NCBI RefSeq assembly: GCF_000425165.1
Contig: NZ_KE384324.1
Span: 80,924-144,923, forward strand
Origin: Photobacterium halotolerans DSM 18316
Lineage (GTDB): Bacteria; Pseudomonadota; Gammaproteobacteria; Enterobacterales; Vibrionaceae
Length of the DNA: 64,000 bases
Direction of reading: 5' to 3'
Part shown: positions 10,321-19,664 of the stretch, piece by piece
How the letters are laid out: every line of letters begins with the position of its first letter
Numbering within the stretch: the first letter of the stretch is position 1
Program-made: the position numbers and the translations under genes
Notes under the pieces: generated by a model
The model's database searches: none
What the model was told of the DNA's origin: nothing
The model's input: the letters and a program-made list of their open reading frames with translations, nothing else

Positions 10321-11712
10321 ATGACCCAAACTGTACGACCTGATAAACACGGTTTACTGTCCGATCCTATCCCGGAAGTCCTGCAGCGCCTGACCATCCC
10401 TATGGTGTTTGGTATGGTCGCTATCCTGATGTTTAACCTGGTCGATACCTTTTTCATTGCTTTGCTGGGCACCCAGGCTCTGGCGGCAGTCAGTTTCACC
10501 TTTCCGGTCACGTTTGCCATCAACTCTATCACCATGGGCGTGGGCGTCGGGCTATCCGCCTGCATTGGCCGTCTGCTGGGCAGCGGCCGTAGTCAGGCGG
10601 CAGCCAGGGTCTCCAGCCATGGTTTGTTACTGGCGCTGCTGTTGGTGGTCCTCGCGGTGATCGCCGGGCTGCTGACCATCACCCCGCTGTTCCGCCTGCT
10701 GGGTGCCGAAGACAGCCTGCTGCCGATTATTCGTGACTATATGCAGATCTGGTATCTGGCGATCCCGCTGCTGGTCATTCCCATGGCCGGTAACAGTGCG
10801 ATCCGGGCCACAGGCGATGCGAGATCGCCGGCGAAAATCATGATGCTGGCCGGAGTGATCAACGGCGTGCTCGATCCCCTGCTGATTTTTGGCTACGGCC
10901 CTTTTCCGGAACTGGGTGTGCGCGGCGCGGCCATTTCCAGCGGCGTCAGCTGGGCGGTTGCATTAGTCTGGTCGTTGCGGATATTGATTGTGCGCGAAAA
11001 GCTGCTGGCGATACCGGATCTCCGGCTGATCTTTGCGGACTGGCGACAGATACTGCACATAGGGACCCCGGCCGGGCTGTCCAACGCCCTGGCGCCTTTA
11101 TCCAATGCGCTGGTGATGGTCCTGCTGGCCAGCCAGGGCACCGCCTCGGTCGCCGCCTATGGCGCGGCTATGCGGGTGGAATCGCTGCTGATGCTGGTCA
11201 TGTTCGCCCTGAGCTCGGCCCTGATGCCTTTCATGGCGCAGAATTTCGGCGCACAGCAGCCCAGACGGGCCTTCGATGCCCTGTTCACGGCCATGAAATT
11301 TGCGCTGGGCTTTCAGCTACTGGTGTTTGTGATGATGGTGCCGCTGAGCTGGCCCATCTCACTCATGTTCAGTCAGGATGAAGCGGTACAGACCCAGTTG
11401 TGGCATTACCTGATACTGGTACCGGCCAGCTACGGGTTGCTGGCCGTGTGCATGCAATTGATCAATGTCCTGAATGCCATGCACCTGTCCTTTCAGGCCC
11501 TGCTGTGGAATCTGATCCGTCTGTTCGGCCTGCTGCTGCCGGCAGCCTGGGTTGGCAGCCAGATCAATAGTACTGAAGGGTTATTTACCGGGATCGCCGT
11601 GGCCAATGGGCTGTGCGGCCTGGCGGCACTGGGGTATGCGCGCAGGCTGCACCGGGAGCATGTCAGCTCAGGGCACCAACAGGAAGCCAGCTCGCCTTCA
11701 CGCTCGCGATAG
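10321..11712 (+). CDS. MATE-family multidrug/cation antiporter
   Basis: A membrane protein of 463 residues with twelve hydrophobic segments. The N-terminal half carries PMVFGMVAILMFNLVDTFFIALLGTQ, characteristic of MATE (NorM/DinF-like) exporters, which expel cationic drugs using Na+ or H+ gradients. The open frame extends upstream to 10141, but that extension overlaps the groES promoter region and lacks family similarity. MTQTVRPDKHGLLSDPIPEV at 10321 is the natural start. It is transcribed divergently from groES. The substrate is unknown. Confidence 0.88.
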   Translation: MTQTVRPDKHGLLSDPIPEVLQRLTIPMVFGMVAILMFNLVDTFFIALLGTQALAAVSFTFPVTFAINSITMGVGVGLSACIGRLLGSGRSQAAARVSSHGLLLALLLVVLAVIAGLLTITPLFRLLGAEDSLLPIIRDYMQIWYLAIPLLVIPMAGNSAIRATGDARSPAKIMMLAGVINGVLDPLLIFGYGPFPELGVRGAAISSGVSWAVALVWSLRILIVREKLLAIPDLRLIFADWRQILHIGTPAGLSNALAPLSNALVMVLLASQGTASVAAYGAAMRVESLLMLVMFALSSALMPFMAQNFGAQQPRRAFDALFTAMKFALGFQLLVFVMMVPLSWPISLMFSQDEAVQTQLWHYLILVPASYGLLAVCMQLINVLNAMHLSFQALLWNLIRLFGLLLPAAWVGSQINSTEGLFTGIAVANGLCGLAALGYARRLHREHVSSGHQQEASSPSRSR

Positions 11713-11798
11713 CTGCCGCTGACAGTTGCGCCTCAAATGGATTTCCGCCTACGCGGCTATCCATTTATTTTATTTAAATCAACATCTTAATAAATCAC

Positions 11799-12335
11799 TC
11801 AGTGCAGCCGGTGCTGATCATCATCATCTGAGTTGTCTTTCTTCTCTTTCTCATCTTTGTCTTTGCGCTCAAATTCACCGTCAAACACATCACCGTTTTG
11901 ATCGCGGTGGAAAGGGTCGCGGTCTGAAAACGGCCCTTGCGGACCGAAGCCACCGCCAAAACCGCTCTGATGCATACTCTGCACTTTCACTTTAGCCATC
12001 AGAAATTTCGCCAGCGCGGCACGTGGCCCGGGCAGTAACACCACCAGCCCCATAGCATCTGTCATAAAGCCCGGTGTCAGCAGCAGCACACCGGCGACCG
12101 CCAGCATCACACCTTCCACAATTTGCTGGGCGGGCAATTCCCCCTTATTCAGCCTGTCCTGCACCGACATCAGGGTCGCAATGCCCTGGCTGCGAACCAG
12201 TGAGGCGCCGACCACAGCCGTCAGCAGTACAAGCAGCAGGGTCGGCCACAGACCAATGACACCGCCAACCTGGACAAACAGGGCGATCTCTATGATGGGA
12301 ACCAGGATAAATAAAAACAAAAGTACCGGAAACAC
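11799..12335 (-). CDS. fxsA: FxsA family membrane protein
   Basis: 178 residues. The first part has the FxsA pattern: FPVLLFLFILVPIIEIALFVQVGG, then LLTAVVGASLVRSQG, then a hydrophobic segment ending LLLTPGFMTD and LLPGP. The C-terminal part is hydrophilic, with a glycine-rich piece and a highly charged Lys/Asp tail. FxsA is an inner-membrane protein known in E. coli for relieving exclusion of phage T7 by F plasmids; its normal role is unclear. The GTG at 12335 is chosen over 12341 because AAGGGG lies five bases upstream and the resulting MFPVLL start fits related proteins. Confidence 0.9.
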   Translation of the reverse strand: MFPVLLFLFILVPIIEIALFVQVGGVIGLWPTLLLVLLTAVVGASLVRSQGIATLMSVQDRLNKGELPAQQIVEGVMLAVAGVLLLTPGFMTDAMGLVVLLPGPRAALAKFLMAKVKVQSMHQSGFGGGFGPQGPFSDRDPFHRDQNGDVFDGEFERKDKDEKEKKDNSDDDDQHRLH

Positions 12336-12704
12336 AAACACCCCTTATGCAGGCTGGCGACTAATGAGGAAACTACCGTCCACAGCTGAACTGCGGCCAC
12401 ATAGCGTAAAGATGCCGCCTATGATGGCGAGATTGCCCTGATTTTCAACCATAGCAGCAGAGGCTTTTAGCTGGATCACCTTTCTGCATCGATTTTTTGC
12501 CGCTGGCTCGGCTGAGGACCCGAAACAAAGCGCGCTTAGTGCACTTTGCCAAACCTGCCGGAAGCTATAATTGCCTGAGAACACTGACAATGAAACTCAG
12601 CCTGATTTCTCGGGTCTGACACTTTGTCCCCTTATGGGGTATATTGACAACATCAAGACGCCATCTTCAAGCCTATGACCCGAGACAGAACGAGCCCGAA
12701 TCCG
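12336..12704. other. Intergenic region between fxsA and dsbD
   Basis: About 370 bases between two divergent genes. An 81-codon frame on the minus strand (12345-12590) has no recognisable features and I do not call it. The region should contain both promoters. No confident site was found. Confidence 0.4.
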
Positions 12705-14567
12705 ATGACTATACTGCGACACTTACCCATTACGCGTTTATTTGTCTTCAGCCTGCTGATACTCAGCCTGCCGCTGCGGGCGGAATTTTCTCTGCCGGGG
12801 CTGACAGCTTCATCGGATCAGAACAGTTTTGTCCCTGTTGATCAGGCCTTTGCTTTTAACTTTTCGCAGAGCGCCGATCAACTGGTGCTCGACTGGCAGG
12901 TCAAACCGGGTTACTACCTGTATCAGCATCAGTTTTCTGTGGTGGCAAACGGGGCCAGCATCGGCGATATCCGGCTGCCGGCAGGCACACCCTACAAAGA
13001 TGAATTTTTCGGCGAGGTCCAGATTTACCCTGAGTCTCTGGCACTCACAGTGCCCATCACCCAGGCCAATGACAACGCGACCCTGACCGTCCGCTATCAG
13101 GGCTGCGCCAAAGCCGGTTTCTGTTATCCGCCCGAAACCCGCGAAGTACCTCTGTTTGCCACCGCCTCCGCCGCGGGTACGCCTTTGTCAGACCAGGAAC
13201 CAATCCAAGCCAAGCTGATAGTAAGCACTGACAATCAAGCTGCAACTGTGGCCCCCTCCGCTTCGGCCGGACAACCGCTCAGCAGCAGTGCGCCACTGAG
13301 CCAGCAGGATCAGCTGGCCAGCGATCTGGCCCAGCAATGGTGGACGCCGCTGCTGTTTCTGGCGCTGGGCATAGGGCTGGCGTTCACGCCCTGTGTGCTG
13401 CCTATGTACCCGATCCTGACCGGTATCGTGTTGGGTCGCGGCCAGCTCAGCAGCGGACGCACTTTCACCCTGGCTCTCACCTATGTCCAGGGCATGGCAC
13501 TGACTTACACCTTACTGGGGTTAGTGGTCGCTTCGGCGGGCATGCAGTTTCAGGCGGCCTTGCAGCATCCGTATGTCCTTATTGGCCTGAGCATTCTCTT
13601 TGTCGTATTGGCGTTGTCTATGTTCGGCGTCTACAACCTGCAGCTCCCTTCCAGTGTCCAGACCTGGCTCAATCAGCTGAGCAATCAGCAGAAAGGCGGC
13701 CAGCTCGGCGGCGTATTTGCGATGGGTGCCATTTCCGGCCTGGTTTGCTCGCCGTGCACCACGGCACCCTTATCCGGCGCCTTGATTTACGTTGCCCAAA
13801 GCGGTGACTTACTGACTGGCGCAGTCGCCCTGTATGCCCTGGCGACAGGCATGGGGATCCCGCTGATTCTGGTCGCCATGTTCGGTCACCGCCTGCTGCC
13901 GAAAGCGGGCGCCTGGATGGGCAGCGTTAAAATGTTCTTCGGCCTGGTGCTGCTGGCTGTGCCGCTGTTCCTGCTGGAACGCATACTGCCCGCAAACCTG
14001 ATGCCGTATTTATGGGCCGCCTTCGGACTGGGTGCCTTCGGCTGGCTGTACCATGTCAAACAGGGCATGGCCCATTCCTGGCGCAGCAGCCTGGTGGGCG
14101 TCATTGCCATCATCGGTCTGCTCGGCTCGCTGCTGCCCGTCTATCAGGGGCTGACCGGCACCCGGCCACACGCCGTGCCGCAGAACACACCTGAGATAAC
14201 TTTTCAGCGCGTGGCCAGCATGGATGAGCTGAACACAGCACTGGCCCAGGCCAAAGCCGAAGGCAAACCTGTAATGCTGGATTTTTACGCCGACTGGTGT
14301 GTCGCCTGCAAAGAGTTTGATAAGTACACTTTCCACGATGCCAGCGTGGCGCCAGAATTACAGCGTTTCGTCCTGTTGCAGGCCGATGTCACCGACACGA
14401 ATCCGGACGACATCCAACTGCTGCAAAAGATGAATGTGCTGGGACTGCCGACGCTGGATTTCTGGCATGCCGATGGCGAACAGGCGCCGAAAGCCCGCCT
14501 GACCGGTTTCGTGGAAGCGGAACCCTTTCTCGATCACCTGAAAGCCAACCAGCTGATCGGCCAGTAA
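12705..14567 (+). CDS. dsbD: Thiol:disulfide interchange protein DsbD
   Basis: 620 residues from the ATG at 12705; an in-frame ATG at 12675 would add ten. After a signal peptide ([15 protein letters not shown]...RA) comes the periplasmic alpha domain with the redox pair in GCAKAGFC. Eight membrane segments follow, with [10 protein letters not shown] and [10 protein letters not shown] carrying the membrane cysteines. The C-terminal thioredoxin domain has the active site WCVAC. It carries electrons from cytoplasmic thioredoxin across the inner membrane to DsbC, DsbG and cytochrome maturation proteins. All six catalytic cysteines are present. Confidence 0.96.
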   Translation: MTILRHLPITRLFVFSLLILSLPLRAEFSLPGLTASSDQNSFVPVDQAFAFNFSQSADQLVLDWQVKPGYYLYQHQFSVVANGASIGDIRLPAGTPYKDEFFGEVQIYPESLALTVPITQANDNATLTVRYQGCAKAGFCYPPETREVPLFATASAAGTPLSDQEPIQAKLIVSTDNQAATVAPSASAGQPLSSSAPLSQQDQLASDLAQQWWTPLLFLALGIGLAFTPCVLPMYPILTGIVLGRGQLSSGRTFTLALTYVQGMALTYTLLGLVVASAGMQFQAALQHPYVLIGLSILFVVLALSMFGVYNLQLPSSVQTWLNQLSNQQKGGQLGGVFAMGAISGLVCSPCTTAPLSGALIYVAQSGDLLTGAVALYALATGMGIPLILVAMFGHRLLPKAGAWMGSVKMFFGLVLLAVPLFLLERILPANLMPYLWAAFGLGAFGWLYHVKQGMAHSWRSSLVGVIAIIGLLGSLLPVYQGLTGTRPHAVPQNTPEITFQRVASMDELNTALAQAKAEGKPVMLDFYADWCVACKEFDKYTFHDASVAPELQRFVLLQADVTDTNPDDIQLLQKMNVLGLPTLDFWHADGEQAPKARLTGFVEAEPFLDHLKANQLIGQ

Positions 14568-14598
14568 GCCGGGAAGTATTCCCTGCCGGCATAAAATA

Positions 14599-14643
14599 CC
14601 GCCAAGACAGACACGGGAACGGATCCAGTTCGTATCTTGGCGG
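14599..14643 (+). repeat. Inverted repeat between dsbD and crbR
   Basis: CCGCCAAGA (14599-14607) and TCTTGGCGG (14635-14643) are perfect nine-base arms around a 27-base centre. No T run follows, so it is not a standard terminator. It could be a partial terminator for dsbD or a site affecting crbR, whose start is about 60 bases further on. Confidence 0.5.
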
Positions 14644-14705
14644 TGAACAAATTGATCTGGCATTTCAGCAATGCTAGCGTTAGGAAAAACAAGAAGCTTA
14701 ATGTC

Positions 14706-15344
14706 ATGGACGCTCAGTACACTATAGTCATTGCCGATGACCACCCACTGTTTCGAAACGCCCTGTTTCAGTCAGTGCACATGGCGGTCAGCAAGGCCAA
14801 TCTGCTGGAAGCAGATTCGCTCGATACCCTGTTACAGCTGCTTGATAAAGAACCGGATGTTGATCTCGTGCTGCTGGATTTAAAAATGCCGGGCGCCAAT
14901 GGCATGTCCGGTCTGATCCAGCTTCGTGCCCAGCACCCGGAACTGCCGGTCGTGGTGGTGTCTGCCAATGAAGACACTTCCGTCATCCGCCAGGTCCGTC
15001 ATCACGGTGCTTTCGGCTTTATTCCCAAATCCAGCGATATGCGTGAGCTGATCAGCGCTCTGAATCAGGTGCTGGACGGAGAACCCTATTTTCCACCGGG
15101 GATCGGTGAAGATGAAGACGACCCCGAGCTGGATGCACTGGCGGCCCGTATCGCCACCCTGACACCGCAACAATACAAAGTGCTGTGCATGCTGTCCGAT
15201 GGCCTGCTCAACAAGCAGATCGCCTATGAGCTCAATGTCTCCGAAGCCACCATCAAGGCACACATGACGGCCATTTTCCGCAAGCTCGGGGTAAAAAACC
15301 GCACTCAGGCGGTTATCCTGTTAAATGAACTCAGTGATGAGTGA
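14706..15344 (+). CDS. crbR: LuxR/NarL-type response regulator CrbR
   Basis: 212 residues starting MDAQYTIVIADDHPLFRNAL, with an N-terminal receiver domain. The acidic pair is near residues 11-12 and the phosphoacceptor is Asp58 in LVLLDLKMPG. A C-terminal LuxR helix-turn-helix follows (LNVSEATIKAHMTAIFRKLGV). Family and neighbourhood match CrbR, the regulator which with the symporter-kinase CrbS activates acs in Vibrio and Pseudomonas. CrbS (19665-23129) and acs (27353-29302) are both in this window. The open frame reaches back to 14637, but that part crosses the inverted repeat. The gene ends four bases before the convergent cvrA stop. Confidence 0.85.
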   Translation: MDAQYTIVIADDHPLFRNALFQSVHMAVSKANLLEADSLDTLLQLLDKEPDVDLVLLDLKMPGANGMSGLIQLRAQHPELPVVVVSANEDTSVIRQVRHHGAFGFIPKSSDMRELISALNQVLDGEPYFPPGIGEDEDDPELDALAARIATLTPQQYKVLCMLSDGLLNKQIAYELNVSEATIKAHMTAIFRKLGVKNRTQAVILLNELSDE

Positions 15345-15358
15345 GTGATCACTCACTC
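15339..15358. repeat. Twenty-base perfect palindrome spanning two convergent stop codons
   Basis: GAGTGAGTGA and its exact complement TCACTCACTC abut at 15348/15349. The palindrome covers the TGA of crbR (15342-15344) and the TGA of cvrA (15349-15351). There is no loop or T run. It may act as a convergent transcription block or may be coincidence of two GAG TGA ends. Confidence 0.7.
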
Positions 15359-17097
15359 TTATCACCCTGTTCCGGATCGTCTTCTGGCAGGCGTAAGCCA
15401 ACCTTAGTGACCTGCCAGTTGGCGATATCAGCCACCACCCAGTGCAGGCCATTCCATTCAAAGTTATCACCCAGTACCTGATTGGTGCCCAGATGCTGAA
15501 TGACCAGATCTTTCAGCGTCATGGCCGGATTGACCTCACCTAACTCCAGGCCATAAGCGATCGCCACGTCTGCCAGCCTGGCGTCGGCATCGAGAAAAAA
15601 GTCACCAAAGAAACGCGCCAGCTCGGCTTTCTCCGGCGCTTCGCAGAACAGCAGACTGAGGGCTTCCAGATCTTTCTCCTGTGCCAGCACGCACAGGGTA
15701 TCTCCCTCTTCCAGCCGGGTACTGCCCGACGGGTGCAGCAATTGCTGACCCCGGAACACAGCTGCAATCCGGGTACACGGCGGCAGTGACACGTTACGCA
15801 AAGGCTCGCCGATACACCACTTATCCGCTTTCATGTTATAGACAAACAGCTCCCACTCACTGGTGGGAAACACTTCCACCCCGGTACGGGACACCGGCTC
15901 GGGACGAGGCGGCAGCTCCACTCTGGCCAGCGACATGGCTTTGGTCAGGGTTCCCCCCTGCAGGATCAGCGACACCATGACCACGAAAAAAGCCAGATTA
16001 AAATACAACTGGGCATTGGGCAGTCCCGCCATCATAGGGAATACCGCCAGAATAATGGGGACGGCGCCACGCAGACCGACCCAGGAAATAAACCATTTTT
16101 CCCGCGCCGTGAAGCTGCGAAACGGCAGCAGGCTGATCCAGACCGATATCGGACGGGCAAAGACAATCATCCCGAACGCCAGTGCCAGTCCGGGCAGTGC
16201 AATCGCAATCAGATTCGACGGGGTGACCAGCAGGCCTAATACCAGGAACATACAGATCTGGCTGAGCCAGGTCATGCCATCCAGCACGTTGAGGATCGAA
16301 TGACGACAGCGCGTCGGGCGATTACCCAGCAGTAACCCCACCAGATAAATCGATAAAATACCGCTGCCACCCAAAGCGTTTGAAATGGCAAAAATCATCA
16401 ATCCGCCACTGACCGCTAGGATTGAATACAGGCCTTCCGGCAGATGATTACGATTTATCAGACGCCACAACAGCCAGCCTCCCGCCAGCCCGGCGATGGC
16501 GCCTATGCCAAACTGCCTGACAAAACTCAGGGCCAGAAAACCGGCGCCGAACTCTGTCCCCTGACTGCTGAGCACCGCAATCAGGGTCACGGTCAGAAAC
16601 ACCGCCATGGGATCATTGGTGCCCGATTCTATCTCCAGGGTTGAGCCAACCCGCTCATTCAGGCTGCGTCCTTTGAGCAGGGAAAACACCGCAGCGGCAT
16701 CGGTCGAGCCGACAATCGCGCCCACCAGAATGCCCTGCAGCGGCTCGAGATCAAACAGCCAGATCGCCATCAGCCCGGTCAGACCGGTGGTGATCGCCAC
16801 CCCTAAAGTGGCCAGCGCCACAGAGGGCCATAAGGCGACCCGGAAACTGGCCACCCGGGTCCGCATGCCGCCATCAAGCAAAATAATCGCCAGCGCCAGA
16901 TTACTGACCAGATAAGCCAAGGAATAGTTATCAAATAAAATACCGCCCGGGCCGTCTTCACCGGCCATCATGCCGACGACCAGAAACACCAGCAGAATAG
17001 GAATGCCTAGCTTGGATGATACCGGGCTCAGGAGAACACTTAACGCAATCAGTAAAGCGCCAACCAGAAAAAAACCGTTAATGGTAATCGCGTCCAC
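15349..17097 (-). CDS. cvrA: K+/H+ antiporter of the NhaP2/CvrA type (CPA1)
   Basis: 582 residues. About twelve membrane segments with the CPA1 motifs [15 protein letters not shown] and [13 protein letters not shown] cover residues 1-400. A cytoplasmic tail contains a TrkA-C/RCK-like regulatory domain ([30 protein letters not shown]) and a CorC/HlyC-like end. NhaP2 in Vibrio exchanges cytoplasmic K+ for H+ and protects against potassium at low pH. Convergent with crbR and divergent from the symporter pair. Confidence 0.92.
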   Translation of the reverse strand: MDAITINGFFLVGALLIALSVLLSPVSSKLGIPILLVFLVVGMMAGEDGPGGILFDNYSLAYLVSNLALAIILLDGGMRTRVASFRVALWPSVALATLGVAITTGLTGLMAIWLFDLEPLQGILVGAIVGSTDAAAVFSLLKGRSLNERVGSTLEIESGTNDPMAVFLTVTLIAVLSSQGTEFGAGFLALSFVRQFGIGAIAGLAGGWLLWRLINRNHLPEGLYSILAVSGGLMIFAISNALGGSGILSIYLVGLLLGNRPTRCRHSILNVLDGMTWLSQICMFLVLGLLVTPSNLIAIALPGLALAFGMIVFARPISVWISLLPFRSFTAREKWFISWVGLRGAVPIILAVFPMMAGLPNAQLYFNLAFFVVMVSLILQGGTLTKAMSLARVELPPRPEPVSRTGVEVFPTSEWELFVYNMKADKWCIGEPLRNVSLPPCTRIAAVFRGQQLLHPSGSTRLEEGDTLCVLAQEKDLEALSLLFCEAPEKAELARFFGDFFLDADARLADVAIAYGLELGEVNPAMTLKDLVIQHLGTNQVLGDNFEWNGLHWVVADIANWQVTKVGLRLPEDDPEQGDKSE

Positions 17098-17503
17098 TCA
17101 TCCTCCAAAAATTATTATTGATTCAGCAACCTGCTAACAAAACAGCTTGCTCCTGTATTTTGCCATAATATACAGCGACATTGAGAAAACTATATGTAAA
17201 CAATTCCCCGATTTTGCCAGTATTTAACACTTATCAAACACGGTTACGCCCGCTGATGTACGGAGCAGCTCAGCGATAACAGCCTGATTTTTATCTGCTG
17301 ACCGCCTTATACTTTCGGCTAACTTAACAGCAATTTAACATCCCATTTTTCTTGAGTCACATCACTAACTTTCTAAATTTAGCCAATATTTGCTGTTTTT
17401 TTGCCCGACTAAAGTTGCACTGTGCGTCTTCAATAAGCTTGCTATTGTCATCACGTAACATTTTTTTAACTGAAAAATGACTGACCATAGTAAGGAGATG
17501 ACC
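17098..17503. other. Intergenic region upstream of the symporter pair
   Basis: About 400 bases between divergent cvrA and the DUF4212 gene, fairly AT-rich. It must hold both promoters. Control by CRP or CrbR would be expected for a carboxylate transporter, but no site convincing enough to call was seen, and the acs-type repeat TTGAGCC/GGCTCAA was not found here. Confidence 0.4.
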
Positions 17504-17770
17504 ATGGCGTTTGAATCCAAGGAGCAAGCGCAAGCCTACTGGAAGGAGAACCTGACCATTATGGGTTCTTTGCTTGCCATCTGGTTCCTCATGTCATACG
17601 GGGCAGGTGTGTTGTTTGTGGATGCCCTGAATCAGTTTCAGCTGGGCGGCTTTAAACTCGGCTTCTGGTTTTCACAACAAGGTTCCATTTACATCTTTGT
17701 TGCATTGATTTTTGTCTATGTCTACAAGATGAATGCGCTGGACCGCAAATTCAACGTTCACGAGGATTAA
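17504..17770 (+). CDS. DUF4212 small subunit of a sodium:solute symporter
   Basis: 88 residues with two membrane helices (MGSLLAIWFLMSYGAGVLFVDAL and IYIFVALIFVYVYKM). This is the small partner protein always found just before a large sodium:solute symporter of the VC_2705 subfamily. AAGGAG lies six bases before the ATG at 17504, so I prefer it to the ATG at 17477. The stop is 14 bases before the large subunit. It probably assembles with or assists the large subunit in the inner membrane. Confidence 0.9.
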   Translation: MAFESKEQAQAYWKENLTIMGSLLAIWFLMSYGAGVLFVDALNQFQLGGFKLGFWFSQQGSIYIFVALIFVYVYKMNALDRKFNVHED

Positions 17771-17784
17771 GGGAGTAGTCACTC

Positions 17785-19488
17785 ATGGATATTCAAACCT
17801 GGACCTTCATACTGGTGGGTCTGTCTTTCGCACTCTATATCGGGATTGCTATCTGGTCCCGCGCGGGGTCAACCAGCGAGTTCTATGTCGCCGGCGGTGG
17901 TGTTCACCCTGTGGCTAACGGCATGGCAACCGCTGCTGACTGGATGTCTGCCGCTTCGTTCATTTCGATGGCAGGGATCATTTCGTTTGCCGGTTATGAC
18001 GGCGGCGTGTACCTGATGGGCTGGACCGGCGGTTATGTGCTGCTGGCACTGTGTCTTGCCCCTTACCTGCGTAAATTCGGCAAATTCACTGTGCCGGACT
18101 TTATCGGCGACCGTTACTACTCCCGCACTGCCCGTATGGTCGCTGTGTTCTGTGCCATCTTTGTTTCTTTCACCTATGTAGCAGGACAAATGCGCGGCGT
18201 GGGCGTGGTCTTTGCCCGCTTCCTGGAAGTCGACATTAACGTCGGTATCATTATTGGTATGGCTATCGTGTTCTTCTATGCAGTGATGGGCGGCATGAAA
18301 GGCATTACCTACACCCAGGTTGCACAGTACTGCGTGCTGATCTTTGCCTTCATGGTGCCTGCCATCTTCACCTCTATCATGGTCACCGGCTCCGCGATTC
18401 CGCAAATCGGCTTCGGTTCGACCATCAGCGGCACGGATGTCTACCTGATGGACAAGCTGGAAGGCCTGAGTAGCGAGCTGGGCTTCACCTCCTACATTGA
18501 CGGCTCCAAGAGCATGGTGGATGTGTTCTTCATCACCGCGGCTCTGATGGTCGGTACGGCAGGTCTGCCGCACGTGATCATCCGTTTCTTCACCGTACCT
18601 CGCGTGAAAGATGCCCGTATTTCTGCCGGCTGGGCACTGCTGTTCATTGCCTTCCTGTACACCACGGCGCCGGCTGTGGCAGCATTTGCCCGTATCAACA
18701 TGTTTGAAACCTTAAACGGTCCGGACATGCAGGGGGTCGCGGCCGAGCAAGCACCAAGCTGGGTAACCAACTGGGAAAAAACCGGTCTGGTCGCCTGGGA
18801 AGACAAGAATGGCGACGGCAAAATGTTCTACTCTGGCGATGAGCGTAACGAGATGAACATCAACCGTGACATCATAGTACTGGCAAGTCCTGAGCTGGCC
18901 AAACTGCCAAACTGGGTGGTTGCCCTGCTGGCGGCGGGTGGCCTGGCGGCAGCACTGTCAACGGCGGCCGGTTTGCTGCTGGTGATCTCCACCTCGGTGG
19001 CGCATGACCTGCTCAAGAAAGGCTTCAAACCCAATATGACGGATAAACAGGAGCTGAGGGCGGCCCGGATCGGGGCGGCGCTGGCGATTATCGGTGCCGG
19101 CTATCTGGGGATTAACCCGCCGGGCTTTGTGGCACAGGTGGTGGCCTTCGCCTTCGGTCTGGCGGCCTCGTCCTTCTTCCCGGCGATTATCATGGGGATC
19201 TTCTACAAGAAGATGAACAAAGAAGGCGCGATCGCCGGTATGCTGAGCGGTATCCTGTTCACCGCGGCTTACATCATTTACTTCAAGTTCATCAACCCGG
19301 CGGCCAGCACCCCGGACAACTGGTGGTTCGGTATCAGCCCTGAAGGGATAGGTACCCTGGGTATGTGCGTGAACTTCGTGGTATCGATTGTGGTGAACAA
19401 GTTCACCGCAGAAGTCCCGGAAGATGTGCAGGAGCTGGTGGAATCTATCCGTTATCCGAAAGGATCGGGCGCAGCGCACAGCCACTGA
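17785..19488 (+). CDS. Sodium:solute symporter large subunit (VC_2705 subfamily, ActP-like)
   Basis: 567 residues with about thirteen membrane segments of the SSS fold: the family signature VAGGGVHPVANGMATAADWM near the N-terminus and GLPHVIIRFFTV in the middle. A hydrophilic insert is near 315-370. The tail ends in a histidine-containing AAHSH. Related proteins take up acetate or other short carboxylates with Na+. GGGAG precedes the start. It sits between crbR and crbS and is a plausible acetate uptake system, though the substrate is inferred. Confidence 0.9.
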   Translation: MDIQTWTFILVGLSFALYIGIAIWSRAGSTSEFYVAGGGVHPVANGMATAADWMSAASFISMAGIISFAGYDGGVYLMGWTGGYVLLALCLAPYLRKFGKFTVPDFIGDRYYSRTARMVAVFCAIFVSFTYVAGQMRGVGVVFARFLEVDINVGIIIGMAIVFFYAVMGGMKGITYTQVAQYCVLIFAFMVPAIFTSIMVTGSAIPQIGFGSTISGTDVYLMDKLEGLSSELGFTSYIDGSKSMVDVFFITAALMVGTAGLPHVIIRFFTVPRVKDARISAGWALLFIAFLYTTAPAVAAFARINMFETLNGPDMQGVAAEQAPSWVTNWEKTGLVAWEDKNGDGKMFYSGDERNEMNINRDIIVLASPELAKLPNWVVALLAAGGLAAALSTAAGLLLVISTSVAHDLLKKGFKPNMTDKQELRAARIGAALAIIGAGYLGINPPGFVAQVVAFAFGLAASSFFPAIIMGIFYKKMNKEGAIAGMLSGILFTAAYIIYFKFINPAASTPDNWWFGISPEGIGTLGMCVNFVVSIVVNKFTAEVPEDVQELVESIRYPKGSGAAHSH

Positions 19489-19546
19489 ACCAACCGACAG
19501 AATAACAACACTCAGTAGCAACAAACGGGGGAAACCCCGCCCGCTG

Positions 19547-19574
19547 ACGGAGCCATGATGGCTCCGTTTTTTTT
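19547..19574 (+). terminator. Rho-independent terminator after the symporter operon
   Basis: ACGGAGCC pairs with GGCTCCGT around ATGAT and is followed by seven T. It lies 58 bases after the symporter stop and before the convergent end of crbS. Confidence 0.9.
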
Positions 19575-19664
19575 ATGCGCAGAGCAGGTGCGGCGTTTCA
19601 CCCTCTCTCCGCCACATCTGAGCTGCAGTGACGTTTACGACCGCAGGATGCCACAGCGCATCCT

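Noticed and set aside
12345..12590. 81-codon minus-strand frame between fxsA and dsbD
   Set aside because: No ribosome-binding site, no recognisable domain, lies in the region expected to hold two promoters.
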